From: Cyanodermella asteris
Taxonomy: Eukaryota > Ascomycota > Lecanoromycetes > Ostropales > Stictidaceae
Length of the DNA stretch: 64,000 nt
Reading direction: 5' to 3'
Assembly (NCBI GenBank): GCA_900618795.1
Contig: UYJD01000001.1
Location: 3,376,353 to 3,440,352 of the forward strand
Made by a program: the position numbers and the translations under genes. Below, one piece after another: positions 10,841-21,865 of the stretch; within the stretch, counting starts at the first letter, position 1; the number at the start of each line of letters is the position of its first letter. The notes under the pieces were generated by a model. It saw only the letters and a program-made list of their open reading frames with translations, was not told the DNA's origin and ran no database searches.

Positions 10841-13719
10841 TCACCAAGCATCCACGATTCGCTTTTCCTCATCCAGGTATCTCTGCTCCTCATCGTCGCT
10901 CTTGAAGAGTCGGGATCTTGCACCATATGGTCCACGCTTCGGTTCTGGAATGACAGAGCGTTTGGTGGCAGGCTTTGCAGTCGAAAGCGGCCCGAATCCT
11001 TGGACCGGGTTGAAGTAACTTTGAGTTTCTGATGCGGCATTGACTGGCCGAGCTGACGTGGCAGACGGAACCGTGTTTGATGTCATGGTGACGAGCGTGG
11101 TTGGCTGCGCCATCGATGAAGCTGACTGCGAGGAGCTGGTCATCGCATTCTTGGTGTTGGCGGCGCTCGTTGACGAGGCTGCTGTGGTGCTGTGCTGTTC
11201 TGAAACTGACGCAGGCGCAGCAGTAGAGGAGGTCACAGCAGTAACGCTCGTTGATGATGCGTGGCTCTCGGTCGAGGAAACAGTGCTTGAAGAAGGAATC
11301 GAAGCAGGCGCAGTAGAGCCGTTTGAAGTAACGGACGAACTGGAAGTAGTCACAGCTGACGAAGACGGCAAAGACTGAAGTGATGTGCTCGCAGAGGACG
11401 CCAGAATGCTCACTGCCGTCGTCGTCGTCGAATCCAGGCTTGTGCTCGAAATCTCGCCTTGCATGCTCGCAGAAACAATGACGACAACAGTAGACGTGAA
11501 AGGAACAGTTGTTTTGAAGGCATCGGTCGCGATGCCGGTAAGACCAGCGTTGTGTAAAGCGAGAGTAGATGTTTCGAGGTCAGCAGAGGTAGTCTGCGTC
11601 GAGGATGCGATTGAGCTTGGGACTTGTGTAGAACTTAGCACTCGTCCTCCGCTGCCGCTGACGTCAGTGCTGCTGGAGCCTGCGACGACGCTGGAAGTGA
11701 TGCTGCTGACGATGGAGCTTGAGACGAGGGCACTGCTTGGCTGGACGTTAGCGCTGGAACTAGAGCTGACGATGCTTGAAGTTGGCTGGCTAGCGATGCT
11801 AGAGCCACTGCTGGCTGGCTGGACAAAGGGGTTTGTGCTGGTGCTGACGACGCCTGAGCTTGACTGGACACTGGAGCTGCTTGGCTGGACGGAGCTGTCG
11901 AGGGAGCCGATGTTGACTGGGCCACCGAGGCCACCTGTGTAGCTGCTGAAGACACTTGTGCTGCTGGAGAGGAAGTCAGTAACGCTGCAGAGCTAGAGGC
12001 TGCAGATGAAGGAGAAAGAGCTTCAGACGTAGTTGGCTCGCTAAGAGTCACGACGATAAAAGTGGTCGCAGCTGCGAAGCTCGATACAGGTGGTTCTGAA
12101 ACTGAGATGCTCGCCATGAACGGGTTTGCAGTCGGGTCGAGCGGTACATCTACTGCCTTTCCAGGATTTATGATGCCACCATTGCCAGTGGTATTTGAAG
12201 TTGCGTTAGAAGAGGAGAATACTGACCCGCTCGTTGAAGCTGTGCCGGTCGGCTGGACGGTTATGGCTGCGCCGGGAACCGTGACTGTGATGCTGGCGCC
12301 AGATGCGGCCATCAGTGTCGACAGTTGAGTTGAAAACGAGTTTGGGCCGAAGTCAACGGTGTTGAATTCTATGAGAAAGCTATCAGCCATCAGATTCACG
12401 ATATATTACCACTTATTACCTATGAAGGGGAGGAGAATTTACTTACGAACAACATTGACCATTGGAGAGCCGTTTGCTGCACCAGCGCTCGAAGACGACA
12501 CCACGACAGTGGCGAGGGTTGACGGAGCTGATGTAACAGCTGCAGCTGTAGTCGAAATGGTGGCGTCCATTGGGAGCACGGAAGGGCGTCCAGAGGTAGC
12601 GGCGTCTCCAGCAAGTGCTAATGCACTCATGGAGAAGGCGGGTTCAGATGCTGCTGAGGTTGCAACCGAAGTCGGAGCAACAATAGCCATGGCACCGCCG
12701 TTTGCAGAGACCTCCATCGCGAGAGTTGCGCTCTTGATTATAGAAGCCGGGATAGCGGACGTCGTAGGCTGGGCTGCAGCGGAGGTCTGGGGTTTGGCCG
12801 CAGCGGAAGTTGGGTTCTCAGACTGAGATGCAGCATCAGGAGCAGCCAGAGTCGCGACCTCGCTTTGAAGCGCAGCGGATTCCAACTTCTGATTAGAATT
12901 GTAGCTGATCTTCACGGGGCCGGGAATGTCTTTACCATTGGAGTCGACAATATCGAAGTCCATGCAGCCTGTGTATAGCTCTTGATGCGACGGATCGGTG
13001 CTGCTTGCGACCTCGGTCCAGTTCCAGAGCCAAAAAATGCTGTAGGGCTGGCCCTTGCTGAGAGTCGCAGGGAGGTCGAAGTTGATCTGGCAAGGCAAGT
13101 CGCCGATACCCTTGATAGGAGGATTTTGGAGGTCAATGGGAAACTGCTTTGCACGCTCTTGACCCTTTGGCTGTGGCGAACCAGCTTGATAGCATCGGCC
13201 GTCATCGTACGGAGCCTGCGCAAGCAGCTGACCTTTTCCATCACCACCCTTGCCGTCGGTGCTCCATGCTAGAACATCATTGATCTTGGGGCTAACTTCG
13301 GACTCACTGCCGTAGATGAAGACAGTACCGCTGTGGTCAGGGTGGCCAGCAGGGTTCTGAGGGGCGCTCACGTGGCCGTTCTCCAAATACTGAATGGCGA
13401 CTGAAGAGCCAGCAGATGTCTGCAGGCGTGGAAAGCCATCGCTCTGGTGTCGTACTGTCTTGTCTGTCTTAGCTAGTCCCTGTCCCTGGCCGATGGTCAT
13501 GCAAAAGTTGGGGTTCTGGGTGATGTCGATGAGGCGATAGCTCATGTCGTTGTCGTCAAAACCGGCGCCTCTGGCGATGGTGTTTCGCTCAAATCCGGGG
13601 TTTCCGACCAAAGTGCCATCCGCGTTGATGTTCATGGCTCGCTCTGGCCAGGTATGAGCAGCTGCTGGTGCTATGCACAGCGATAGCGCTGCAAGAGCGG
13701 CGACGAGTGATCCTGTCAT
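10841..13719 (-). CDS. Secreted DUF7492-like (LPMO-like) protein with Ser/Ala/Thr-rich tail
   Basis: The best start is the ATG at 13719: the signal peptide MTGSLVAALAALSLCIAPAAA is followed by HTWPERA, so signal cleavage would leave an N-terminal His as in copper LPMOs. The N-terminal ~290 residues resemble the fungal DUF7492 family (for example NPGFERNTIARGAGF and YSIFWLWNW). Exon 1 runs 13719-12447. A 78-bp intron (12446-12369; GTAAGT donor, GCTGATAGC, CATAG acceptor) leads to exon 2 in frame. Exon 2 is low complexity and stops at 11635 (about 668 aa). A second Ser/Thr-rich frame in another phase continues to 10841 and ends in a charged tail (DDEEQRYLDEEKR). It is probably part of the same gene through an unseen intron or an indel between about 12000 and 11640. 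The role could be cell-wall association; enzyme activity is unproven. Confidence 0.7.
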
Positions 13720-15502
13720 CGTCCTGGTTGTTTGTTTTGTGTTGTAAAGAGTGGAGATCGTCATGTAAGCTGACGAAGTTGTCTTCATAGGTAGAAGTGG
13801 TAGTGGGTGTGATTGTGAGGTCAAGTCCTGCTTGAGACGGATAGATATATGAAAGAAGGAGATAGACCAACGTGGCTGTAAGGCGGCAAAAGCAGAGGAG
13901 GCTGTGTCGGCAAACAGCTGGGATTATTAGATAGGTAGGTTGGAGACAACGTCAACGTTCACCAGGAACAAAAAGAAGCGTAGAACAATAGCCCTGCGGA
14001 CCAGCGCGTTGAGCTGCAAGTGAGTGCGGGCGAATCAGCACATTGACGGCCAGCGTTTCTTTATTGAGACAATCCGATGCACTCCTGCCTCTTTGTTCGC
14101 CGGCCACCAAGGCACTGTCTTCACGGCAGCAACTGTGCAGTCGCAAGCCACCAAATGGGAGTCTTGCGGAAGAGATGAAAGAAAGACACAAGCTCAGGCG
14201 GTTACTTTGAGCCTGGGTTGAGGTAGGTAAAGTTGGAGACGCGGCAGGTGAAAAAATGTCTCGCCTCGTGACGGCTGGGGAATGAATCTGGAACACTCGG
14301 CAACCTTGCCACCCTTCCAACACCAAACAAAGGTTCGTGGCCACTGAGAAGACAGAGGAGGTCGAGCAAGGTGATCAGCAGGAACATGTTGGGCATTTGC
14401 GAAACTAATTGTCCTTGACACGGTCGTTTGAGCTTTGGGAGGCAGCTCCAGGACGACGGTCCCAGCCAGCCGTCGACGCCCAGTCACCAGGTTGTGAGAG
14501 CATCGTCTCTGCCACAGATCGGGTCAGAAGCGCCCACGTCGCGACACGAGGACTAAATGAAGGTGCAAGCTATGGCCATGGATGCGCGATGGATGGATGC
14601 TGCCGATTGAGACCAGTCGTCGGTAGGGTCAAAACGCGCACCGTCCCGAAGCAGAGGCGTGCAATCTGAGCTTCCGACGCCACATCCGGCGTGAGTGGTC
14701 GTCAGCGTACCGACCATGTTTGCTGGGGAATCTGACCGGGTCTGAAGAGATTCGTGTCGCGCGATGGCGACTGGTCGGCGCTTCGCCGGCGGCTGACAAT
14801 GTTTACGATGCTGGAGCCAAACGTGTTTCAGAAGCCCGCCATCGCTGCCATTGGCTGGAGAGAACCTCACCTCTTGGCAGCCCCCTTCTCTTCTCACGAC
14901 TCCTGCAGTGGTCAGTCCTACTTACTGCTGCCTCGACTTCGGCATCTCGGCAGGAAAGACAAGTGGCCGATCATCTCGCATGTAGCACGTGTGGGTGCGA
15001 CACGGCGCACGCTTGGGTGTGCACACCTTATTGCCAGAAGAGCCGGGCTCTGTCGGCGATATCGTTTCGCCATGTGGGGCAGGAGGCCATCGCTCGAGAT
15101 TAGCAGTAGGAGCACTGAACTGCATGAACCGTTTGTATGATTCCATTGTTCTCGCCGTGCCAAGATATGTCAGTCTTGTCGTACATAAAGGTCTTTGCGC
15201 TTCGCCAGGTCGAGTAAGTGGAGCCCTTTGCTTGAGCTTACGTCTGTTGAACAGATTGTACCATGTGACTCGATCATTAGATTCATCAATTTACATGCAA
15301 ATGCTTTTACAATGCCTGGTCTAGCTTCGGTGTCACAGAAAGGGAAGCATTACGCCCCCATGTGTCCCGGCCAGCTAACCCTTGGCGCCAAAGCCTCCAA
15401 AAACAGAATGGGGTATCTTTTACAAAACGACGCAAAACGTGCAAGCCGAAACCCGAACTCCAATGCCCACGCTCCCAAAGAAAACAGCATCAAACACAGC
15501 AA
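13720..15502. other. Intergenic, 1.8 kb
   Basis: Upstream of the secreted-protein gene, with no supported gene. Several overlapping open frames at 13950-15160 occur on both strands, have no domain and look like chance frames in GC-rich DNA. Confidence 0.35.
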
Positions 15503-15739
15503 TCACCCGAAGAGTGCGCCCTTCATGCAGCTCCAGGCGGAAGAGACGACGCCGCACCAAAAGGCACTGAGACTGGGCTCCGTGGCGAGAAACTCGCCCG
15601 GATCGATCTTTTTGGCACCCAAATGCGGCCTAGGAGGCGTTCTTCGCTTGAGGAAATGGCGCACAGCGTGCAGTTGAGGGCGCTTTGGTGTTGGCACCTC
15701 GTCCATGTCCTCCTGTCTGGGCCGCTTCTTGGAAGAGCT
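15503..15739 (-). pseudogene. Second in-frame copy of the 86-codon module, beyond a TAG
   Basis: Reading on past the TAG in the same phase gives SSSKKRPRQEDMDEVPTPKR, then QLHAVRHFLKRRTPPRPHLG, with FLATEPSL, AFWCGVVSSAWSC and a stop at 15503. This parallels copy 1 throughout. The period is 258 bp (for example 15929 versus 15671 for matching bases), exactly 86 codons. The TAG sits where copy 1 has a GAG codon (Glu), so the simplest history is an in-frame tandem duplication followed by one G-to-T change. Whether copy 2 is ever translated is unknown. Confidence 0.6.
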
Positions 15740-16435
15740 CTACGCCGGGTCGACCTCGGGAGTCGCATAGTCGACGTCCATGAAGCAGCTCCAGGCGGAC
15801 TCGACGATTTCGCACCACCAGTTAGTGAGACTGGGCTCGTTGGCGAGAAACTGGCTTGTATCGATCTTGCTGGCACCCGGAATCCGCCTGGGAGGCGTCC
15901 TCCGCTTGAAGAATTGACGCACGGCGCGCAATTGAGGGCGCTTTGCTGACAGCGACGCCTCGGCATCCTCCTCCTCCTCCTTCTGCCTGGGCCGCTTCTT
16001 GGCAGAGCGCTCCGACGAATCGACCTCCATGGACTCATAGTCCACGTCCATGTCGTCGGCCTCTTCGTCTAAGTGGTAAAGTCAGTTTTACTTGTTTGAC
16101 TTCCGGAACAGCAATCAACTTACTGTCTACTTCCATCCTGCCGTCGCCAACCGACTCCCACCGAGTCCTCTGTGCCTCTGCGTGATGGTCAATTCATGTT
16201 CCAACAACATGAGTGTTGGATGTTGCATACCCTTCATGTTGAAGGTGGCTTTTCGAGGCAACCAGTGATGCGAGAATTCAGACTCGAGTGGATCGCGCGG
16301 ATCCAAGCACATGTCGACATCCTTGACCGAAGGTGCCGCCTGAGAGACGCTGCCGTACATGTGGCTGTCTTTCAGCCCATCCATGCTCGAATCTGCGAGA
16401 CCCCCGCACATCTCGTCAATGTTGCAAGAGGACAT
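15740..16435 (-). CDS. Nuclear-type acidic/basic protein carrying a duplicated module
   Basis: Three exons are supported by frame and splice signals: 16435-16231, 16177-16124 and 16068-15740. Intron 1 is 53 bp (GTATGC donor, CACGCAG acceptor) and intron 2 is 55 bp (GTAAGT donor, CACTTAG acceptor). The product is about 195 aa. It has a Met/Asp/Ser-rich N-terminus, repeated MDVDYE/SMEVD acidic motifs, a bipartite basic signal (AKKRPRQ) beside a Glu run, and then the module AKRPQLRAVRQFFKRRTPP...FLANEPSL...WWCEIVESAWSC. It ends at a TAG (15740-15742). Directly downstream in the same frame lies a second copy of the module (see 15503-15739). I recognise no family; a nuclear location is an inference from the basic signals. 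Confidence 0.6.
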
Positions 16436-17537
16436 CTTGATGCTCTCTCAACAGCTTCTAGTGGATTGCTAGGTTGTCTATGCTGGTCAATATCGAAAGG
16501 TCGTTGAGGTTGTTGAGTGTTTTCGGGTAAGCTGGTGTCGAAAGTCGTCTTACAGGTGGTTGAAGGTCGAAACGACGACGAGGGGCCTGCTCAGAACTTT
16601 TATGCTTGTCCGGGGCTCCTTTCCGCAGCATGACTCTACTATGGTCTTTGTGGGCGTCGAGATTTTCAGTTGATGTGAATGATGGCCGGCCGCGGGCGGC
16701 GGGCACGGGCGCTGGCGGTCGATCATCTCGACGTTGTGAATTGCAAGTGGTGGGCAGTGCAGCGGAGGACTCAGACCAACGACGGTTACTGATTCGCGGG
16801 ATCGCCCTTATCAGAGCTGCTCAAGGCTCGAGAATCATTGGTTCATCGAGTCCAAGAATGGATTATCTGAATGCGAACAACGATATGTTCCAGATTGGAT
16901 GTGAGTCTAAGGATAGACGACAAATACATCGTTGGGAGGCTGGGAAGGGTAGCGAATACTATGAGGTTGTTGCTCCGCAAGACGCGTCTACCACAGGACC
17001 TTAATGGTAGGAAATGAATCTTGAAAGTGAATAATGAGGGCAGCGGGCCAGTGTCCAATCGCTTGATAGCCTTACCTGGAGTTTGAGCACAGAGAACATC
17101 TACGCTCAAGACAGACCTCCTGCATTACAGCCCATTACAGCACGATTAGCAAATGGGTTCAGATTGAGCTCCGATCAAAAATTACTCGACTTGAACCTTG
17201 GATGTCGAGTGCTGAGCTTTCTATGAGCTAAATGAGAGGCCAGGAGGCAGAGGGTTCTACGTTGTGACAGGTGAATGTTTGTTTATGGATTATTGTTACT
17301 ATTCCTATGAAACTCAAGCTCAGCCCAAGTGACCATGCAAGATCTTCTGCATGCGGTTCGATGACACAGCATCGTTCAATCTCCAAAATCTAAGAGTCGA
17401 CAAGACGAGACCGCAAGTATCCAAGACTGCGTCACAGCCTAACATTTGTCGGTTCGAGATCCCGATGGTCGGAACATTGGTTGAGGAGGAGCCCGGCATC
17501 CTAACATCGTCAGACGCATTTGGACTCCTTCCTGCGC
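16436..17537. other. Intergenic, 1.1 kb
   Basis: No convincing gene. An open plus-strand frame at 16606-17004 has neither motif nor splice support. The stretch probably holds the promoter of the minus-strand gene ending at 16435. Confidence 0.35.
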
Positions 17538-18494
17538 TCAGTTGGTCCAAACAGGCCAGCCCAAGAAATTGTCAGGAACCAGCTTCAGCTCGGAGTTCTG
17601 GTCAAACAAGACGGGTTCCTCCCGAGAGCCATTCTCGTTCATGTTATTATCGATGCAATGTGTCAACCACTCTTGAGACTTCGGATCTGCGATGGCAAGC
17701 CTGCCCCTGAAAGCCCCCGGACCGTTCCTCTTCAAGACTGCTTGGTACGCTCGGGGTTCCATCTCCAGCACGGTATAATCTTCGACGTTCTTCAGGATCG
17801 GAGGACCAGGAATGGCCTCGCGATGATTCGGCTCGCGAAGGGTGCCACTGCAGAGCTTCGGCGGATCGCACTCGTCGAACTCGCGTACCTGCGGGCCGGC
17901 GGGTTCCTTGTTCAGGTATGCTTCGCGCTCCCTTTCGATATCCCTTTTGATCGCCTCTTGGTCCTCGACTCCCACGCCGTTCAGAGGATCAAATATCGTC
18001 GTGACCGTCCAAGCCTCACAGTTCTGGAGTTGAATCTTGGACCACCGCTCCGGAGGCCAGGTACGTGCTTTGAAGCGAATTTTCTGGGTCATCGTCAGTC
18101 TATTCTCGAGGGTCCGCAGCTTCTGCAGCACGCCCCATTTGGCGCGCTCGTACCCGCCGTCCAGTCTTCGACGAACCGGATCGCCGAACGGGCTGCCAAG
18201 GTTCTGGAACTCTGGCCCGTCACCGGACGTCAGCAGGATCTCCCGGCATTCTCTGAGATACCAGAAAAGGGTCTTTCTGTCGTTGCGATGCGTTTTCACC
18301 CAGGAAGCACCCCACTCGTGCTTGAGTTTCCAATTGATCTTCTCTGTCCATTCGCGGAAGTCTTTGATGCCCTTCCACGTTGCGGGCCTCCCCCTCGGTA
18401 ATGGTAAGACTTTGGGCTTCTTGGGGGTGCGGAGGAGATGTTTGTTCAAGCCGCTGTAGCGTAAGAACGTGAGTATGAACTGCTTTGGAGCCAT
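17538..18494 (-). CDS. Unrecognised 318-aa basic/Trp-rich protein
   Basis: Single-exon frame from the ATG at 18494. The composition is protein-like: charged, many Trp and Arg, no signal peptide or transmembrane segment. The segment from about residue 37 to 90 (ATWKGIKDFREWTEKINWKL, then THRNDRKTLFWYLRECREIL) is predicted to be helical. A probable second helical block is GGYERAKWGVLQKLRTLENRL. I recognise no family. The opposite strand is also open for 293 codons (17520-18401), but that frame has shadow-like composition, so the minus-strand frame is preferred. It may be lineage-specific. Confidence 0.6.
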   Translation of the reverse strand: MAPKQFILTFLRYSGLNKHLLRTPKKPKVLPLPRGRPATWKGIKDFREWTEKINWKLKHEWGASWVKTHRNDRKTLFWYLRECREILLTSGDGPEFQNLGSPFGDPVRRRLDGGYERAKWGVLQKLRTLENRLTMTQKIRFKARTWPPERWSKIQLQNCEAWTVTTIFDPLNGVGVEDQEAIKRDIEREREAYLNKEPAGPQVREFDECDPPKLCSGTLREPNHREAIPGPPILKNVEDYTVLEMEPRAYQAVLKRNGPGAFRGRLAIADPKSQEWLTHCIDNNMNENGSREEPVLFDQNSELKLVPDNFLGWPVWTN

Positions 18495-19692
18495 AACTTG
18501 GTGTTTGAGTTGCTTGCCGTCTCCACGTCTTGAACTCTTGCTGCTGTGTGCAGAGCCTTGCTGAGTTGTTGTAAGTGGCCGAGTTTCAGTGATTCTGGTT
18601 GTTAGCAGCGATCACAGAAGGGATGAGATGTGTAGAAGCGATGGAGAGCGCTACGAAACTTTGGGGACTTGAGCCACTTGCGTGTTCATATATCGTGTTC
18701 ATGCAGATCCTCGATTCACGATTCATTCGTGACGCTGGGAGATAGCTACGTGTCGGTGACGGGGCCAGCGTGAGAGTACACATACAGGCATATTGTTCTT
18801 TCTTTTACACCGAACAACAGTTCTCGAAAAACGAAGTAACGCGTGTATAATGATGGATATTTTGGGGAATCATCAGAAATGCATCAGCCTTGCATCGACT
18901 GCTTTGTCAATATCAGATTGTACCGAAGGAAAGTCCGGATTCTAACACTCGCAGCTGCAGTATCGCACCAAAAGAAATAATGAGATTGTAGTGTATGGTG
19001 ACTCGACGAGCCATGACTGACTCCAATCCCTAGAGACACCATTCGTAGTGCGGGTCCATTCCTGCGTTCTCCGTGAAGGTTCTAAGGTCATGGCGCGGCA
19101 CGCCGGCATGAATTGTAGGCTTCACCTGCATATGACCCGGTTGGGAAGAACGGGCTTGGCGCCGTCAAGCTTTCGCTGACGCAAGCTCATCCGTACAGCC
19201 ATAATGCGGCCAGAGGCAAAGTTCCCTGCTGTATGACAAGCTTCTGTTCTAGAGCATCGTCACTTTGCGCAACAAGTCGACGTCAATCGCTTGATCAACG
19301 CGCCAGAGGCGCCGAAGCGTGCAGCGCGTATGCATAATCTCATCCAACCAAGCGGAAGATGGGCGGAATCTGAGCACACTTGGCCACTGAAAAGCTGCGT
19401 TACAGATAGTGGAGGTGAATTTTGATATTATAGGATCATTAATGATAAATGTCAAAGTCGGCACCAACCGAGTCAGTGTCCGCAAATCCATCCAAGTCGA
19501 CGCCTGAACACAATCTGATGAAACTGTTCCAATCCTTCAAAAAAGCGATTTTAACGACAAGCTCGTAGACGAAGCAGTATCGAGAGCGCCACGATGCCAA
19601 AACAACTGAACATTCACTCTGCCAGCACGGTCGAGCGCTCGCCGGCCTGCACTCATCAAGACCGAGCTTCGAAATGTCAAAAGCTGACCGAT
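18495..19692. other. Intergenic, 1.2 kb
   Basis: No gene or repeat recognised. It lies upstream of the gene starting at 18494 and downstream of the gene ending at 19693. Confidence 0.4.
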
Positions 19693-21096
19693 CTAACAAA
19701 TGATAGCAGTCCGAGAGGAGACCCCACGGTTATGCGCCGGCATTACCGACCTATGCGTCGCCGATCGACCTATGAAAACTTCCCTGCTTCCCAGGTCAGC
19801 CTGCTGAAACTGCTCGCGAACCAAGCCACGAAGCGTCTGATCCATCTCGCTAAGCTGTGCCTGTCCAGCAGACGTTGGCTTTGACGTACCAGCAGCATCT
19901 AGAGTCTCCGTGTGCTTACTTCTCAGATCAAGAACCTTGTCCCTTTGCTTTTGCATCTGCATTTTCTTCCTGTTGAACCTGAACTCGGCCTTTTCGACGC
20001 TGTCTTCGGTGACTTTTTCTGAGGAGTGCGCGTCGAGGATCAGGTTGCAGCCGGAGAGGAGGTTGCCTTCCTCGACGGTCACGAGGTGGTCGTATGCTTC
20101 TTGCGTGAACGCTGTCTTGGGTAGGTGACGGGTCTTCTTCAGGGCTGATTTGAGGGGCGTGCTCGGGGCGCGTTGTGGAGAGGAAGCCGAAGCCGGGGTG
20201 GTAGTGTAGATGGTGGGCAGGTGAGCGGGAGACCGGGGGATTCCACTTGCGTCGCGGCCGTGCGTGATCAAGTTGCAGGCACGGGGTGCTTCATTATAGT
20301 CGAAGACGACTACGCTTTTGAGTGCTTCCTTTTCGATGACCTCACCTCTGGACTCCTTGTGGCCGCTTATGATCATCATCACGGAGCGGGACCAGCTGAC
20401 TGCTTTGGCTTTGGCGCGTTTCGAACACACAGCTGTCAAAGCTGACGACCGGGACGGGGCTGGCGTGACGATCTCAGGCTTCTTTCGCTGTGCAGCTGCG
20501 GTGTCCAACTTCAGTGGTAGACCACGACGGCTGCTCGAAGGACCCGAGCTCGATGAACTAATCTGCGGCTCTGGATGAGGAGTTCCAGGGCGGCGAGATG
20601 GCCTGCTCAGGGGCTGAGTCAATGATGTTCGAGTACCGTCCAATTCTCTAATCGCTCTGCGAGTGCTCGACGCGACTTGCTCGGGCGAAGGAGCGCCATA
20701 TGCGTGGTTTGGGTTCTCAGTCGGGTACGGCTTGCGGAGCGGTGGTTGTCTCCGGAATTTATGGTCGACGCCAACCGGTCCTGGGGCACTGTTGTGCTTC
20801 CGCGTGCTTTGAGCTACAAAGGCTTGTCGCGGAGGCTCATTGCTCTTCATGCGTGGAAGTTCCACGGCTTGTGTTGGGGGTTTATTGTTCTCCAACCCGA
20901 AAAGCTCAGCGAAGAATCGCCCGGCCTTGACACGCTTCGAGGTCGATGCAGTCAGACACGGTTCCGATTTGGAGAGCTTGTTGTGGGGTTGTGGGTTGGG
21001 ATGGGCAGCCGGCTTTGGCACATCATTCTGAGGGCATGGCCGTGAGTAATTTGTGACTGGTACCGGCAGGGACGTTTGCTTCGGTCCGGAAGACAT
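19693..21096 (-). CDS. Unrecognised disordered protein, 467 aa
   Basis: Single-exon frame with ATG at 21096. The sequence is Pro/Ser/Arg/Lys-rich and mostly looks disordered. The more ordered parts are KAGRFFAELFGLE near residue 56 and a charged helical or coiled-coil stretch around 375-440 (VEKAEFRFNRKKMQMQKQRD, SEMDQTLRGLVREQFQQADL). There is no signal peptide or membrane segment. A cytoskeletal or regulatory scaffold is possible but unsupported. No family is recognised. Confidence 0.65.
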   Translation of the reverse strand: MSSGPKQTSLPVPVTNYSRPCPQNDVPKPAAHPNPQPHNKLSKSEPCLTASTSKRVKAGRFFAELFGLENNKPPTQAVELPRMKSNEPPRQAFVAQSTRKHNSAPGPVGVDHKFRRQPPLRKPYPTENPNHAYGAPSPEQVASSTRRAIRELDGTRTSLTQPLSRPSRRPGTPHPEPQISSSSSGPSSSRRGLPLKLDTAAAQRKKPEIVTPAPSRSSALTAVCSKRAKAKAVSWSRSVMMIISGHKESRGEVIEKEALKSVVVFDYNEAPRACNLITHGRDASGIPRSPAHLPTIYTTTPASASSPQRAPSTPLKSALKKTRHLPKTAFTQEAYDHLVTVEEGNLLSGCNLILDAHSSEKVTEDSVEKAEFRFNRKKMQMQKQRDKVLDLRSKHTETLDAAGTSKPTSAGQAQLSEMDQTLRGLVREQFQQADLGSREVFIGRSATHRSVMPAHNRGVSSRTAIIC

Positions 21097-21718
21097 GTCG
21101 TCGGATTATGATGGAACTTCTCGGGTAGACTAGTGTCTCGGACAACTCAAGCAGTGCTCAGCACCGGCTTCAGGTATTCAAGTTCTAGTCTCCTGTGAAA
21201 TATCGCCAGTGGCCGTCAAAAGAAAGGTTAAGACGGTCGGGCTGCCGAACTGATGGAACTCTGACTGGGCTTGTTTTAACCAAGTTGGTCGGAGCGAACA
21301 AATACATTGTGCGATACAATAGTCGAGTAGGATTTGTATATGGGGAGCAAGGCTTTAGGAGGAGCTCAGCGACAACGCTCGATCAACAAAGGAATTACAA
21401 GACGGATCGTAAATTCAACCACACGGGCGCCGTGGTTCATGATATTCACCAGTATCCGGCACCAGAATTCCGATGCACAAAAAGGGAAAAATCGTTGTTC
21501 AGCGTAGCCCGAAAGAGTGACATCGAAGCTGGAAATGTAAACGACGGTTGGAATGATCCATACTGGTGGTGGCACCGCGACAGACAATGTCTTTGTTCGA
21601 TACACGTTGAGTTTCGCACGTCGCGGGCCGGCCGTGAGCGAGCACGAAGAAACGTCGATGAAGCCAATCGCTCAGCACATTCACCGAACCAAGATTCAAC
21701 GCACATCTCACTGCTCAT
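21097..21718. other. Intergenic
   Basis: A long plus-strand frame (21195-22001) runs through here, but it begins at GTG, shows no domain and its distal half is antisense to the GPI-type gene below. It is treated as non-coding. Confidence 0.35.
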
Positions 21719-21834
21719 TCAAAACATCACAGCTCCAATCGTCGCGCCCACCACCAACCCCGGCCCCGCCGTCAACGCCACCACATCACCCAAACTCCGA
21801 CTCCTCGCAACCCCGCCGGCGCTCGTCGTCGTCG

Positions 21835-21865
<31 letters not shown>

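Noticed and set aside
11040-12826. Long plus-strand open frames opposite the Ser/Ala/Thr-rich tail
   Set aside because: Antisense of repetitive Ser/Ala codons gives Ala/Val/Glu-rich frames without stops; not independent genes.
15523-16038. 171-codon alternative frame over the duplicated module
   Set aside because: Out of phase with the spliced gene; open only because of the duplicated GC-rich codons.
17440-17475. Possible tRNA B-box (GGTTCGAGATCC)
   Set aside because: One base too long for the consensus and no matching A-box or cloverleaf around it.
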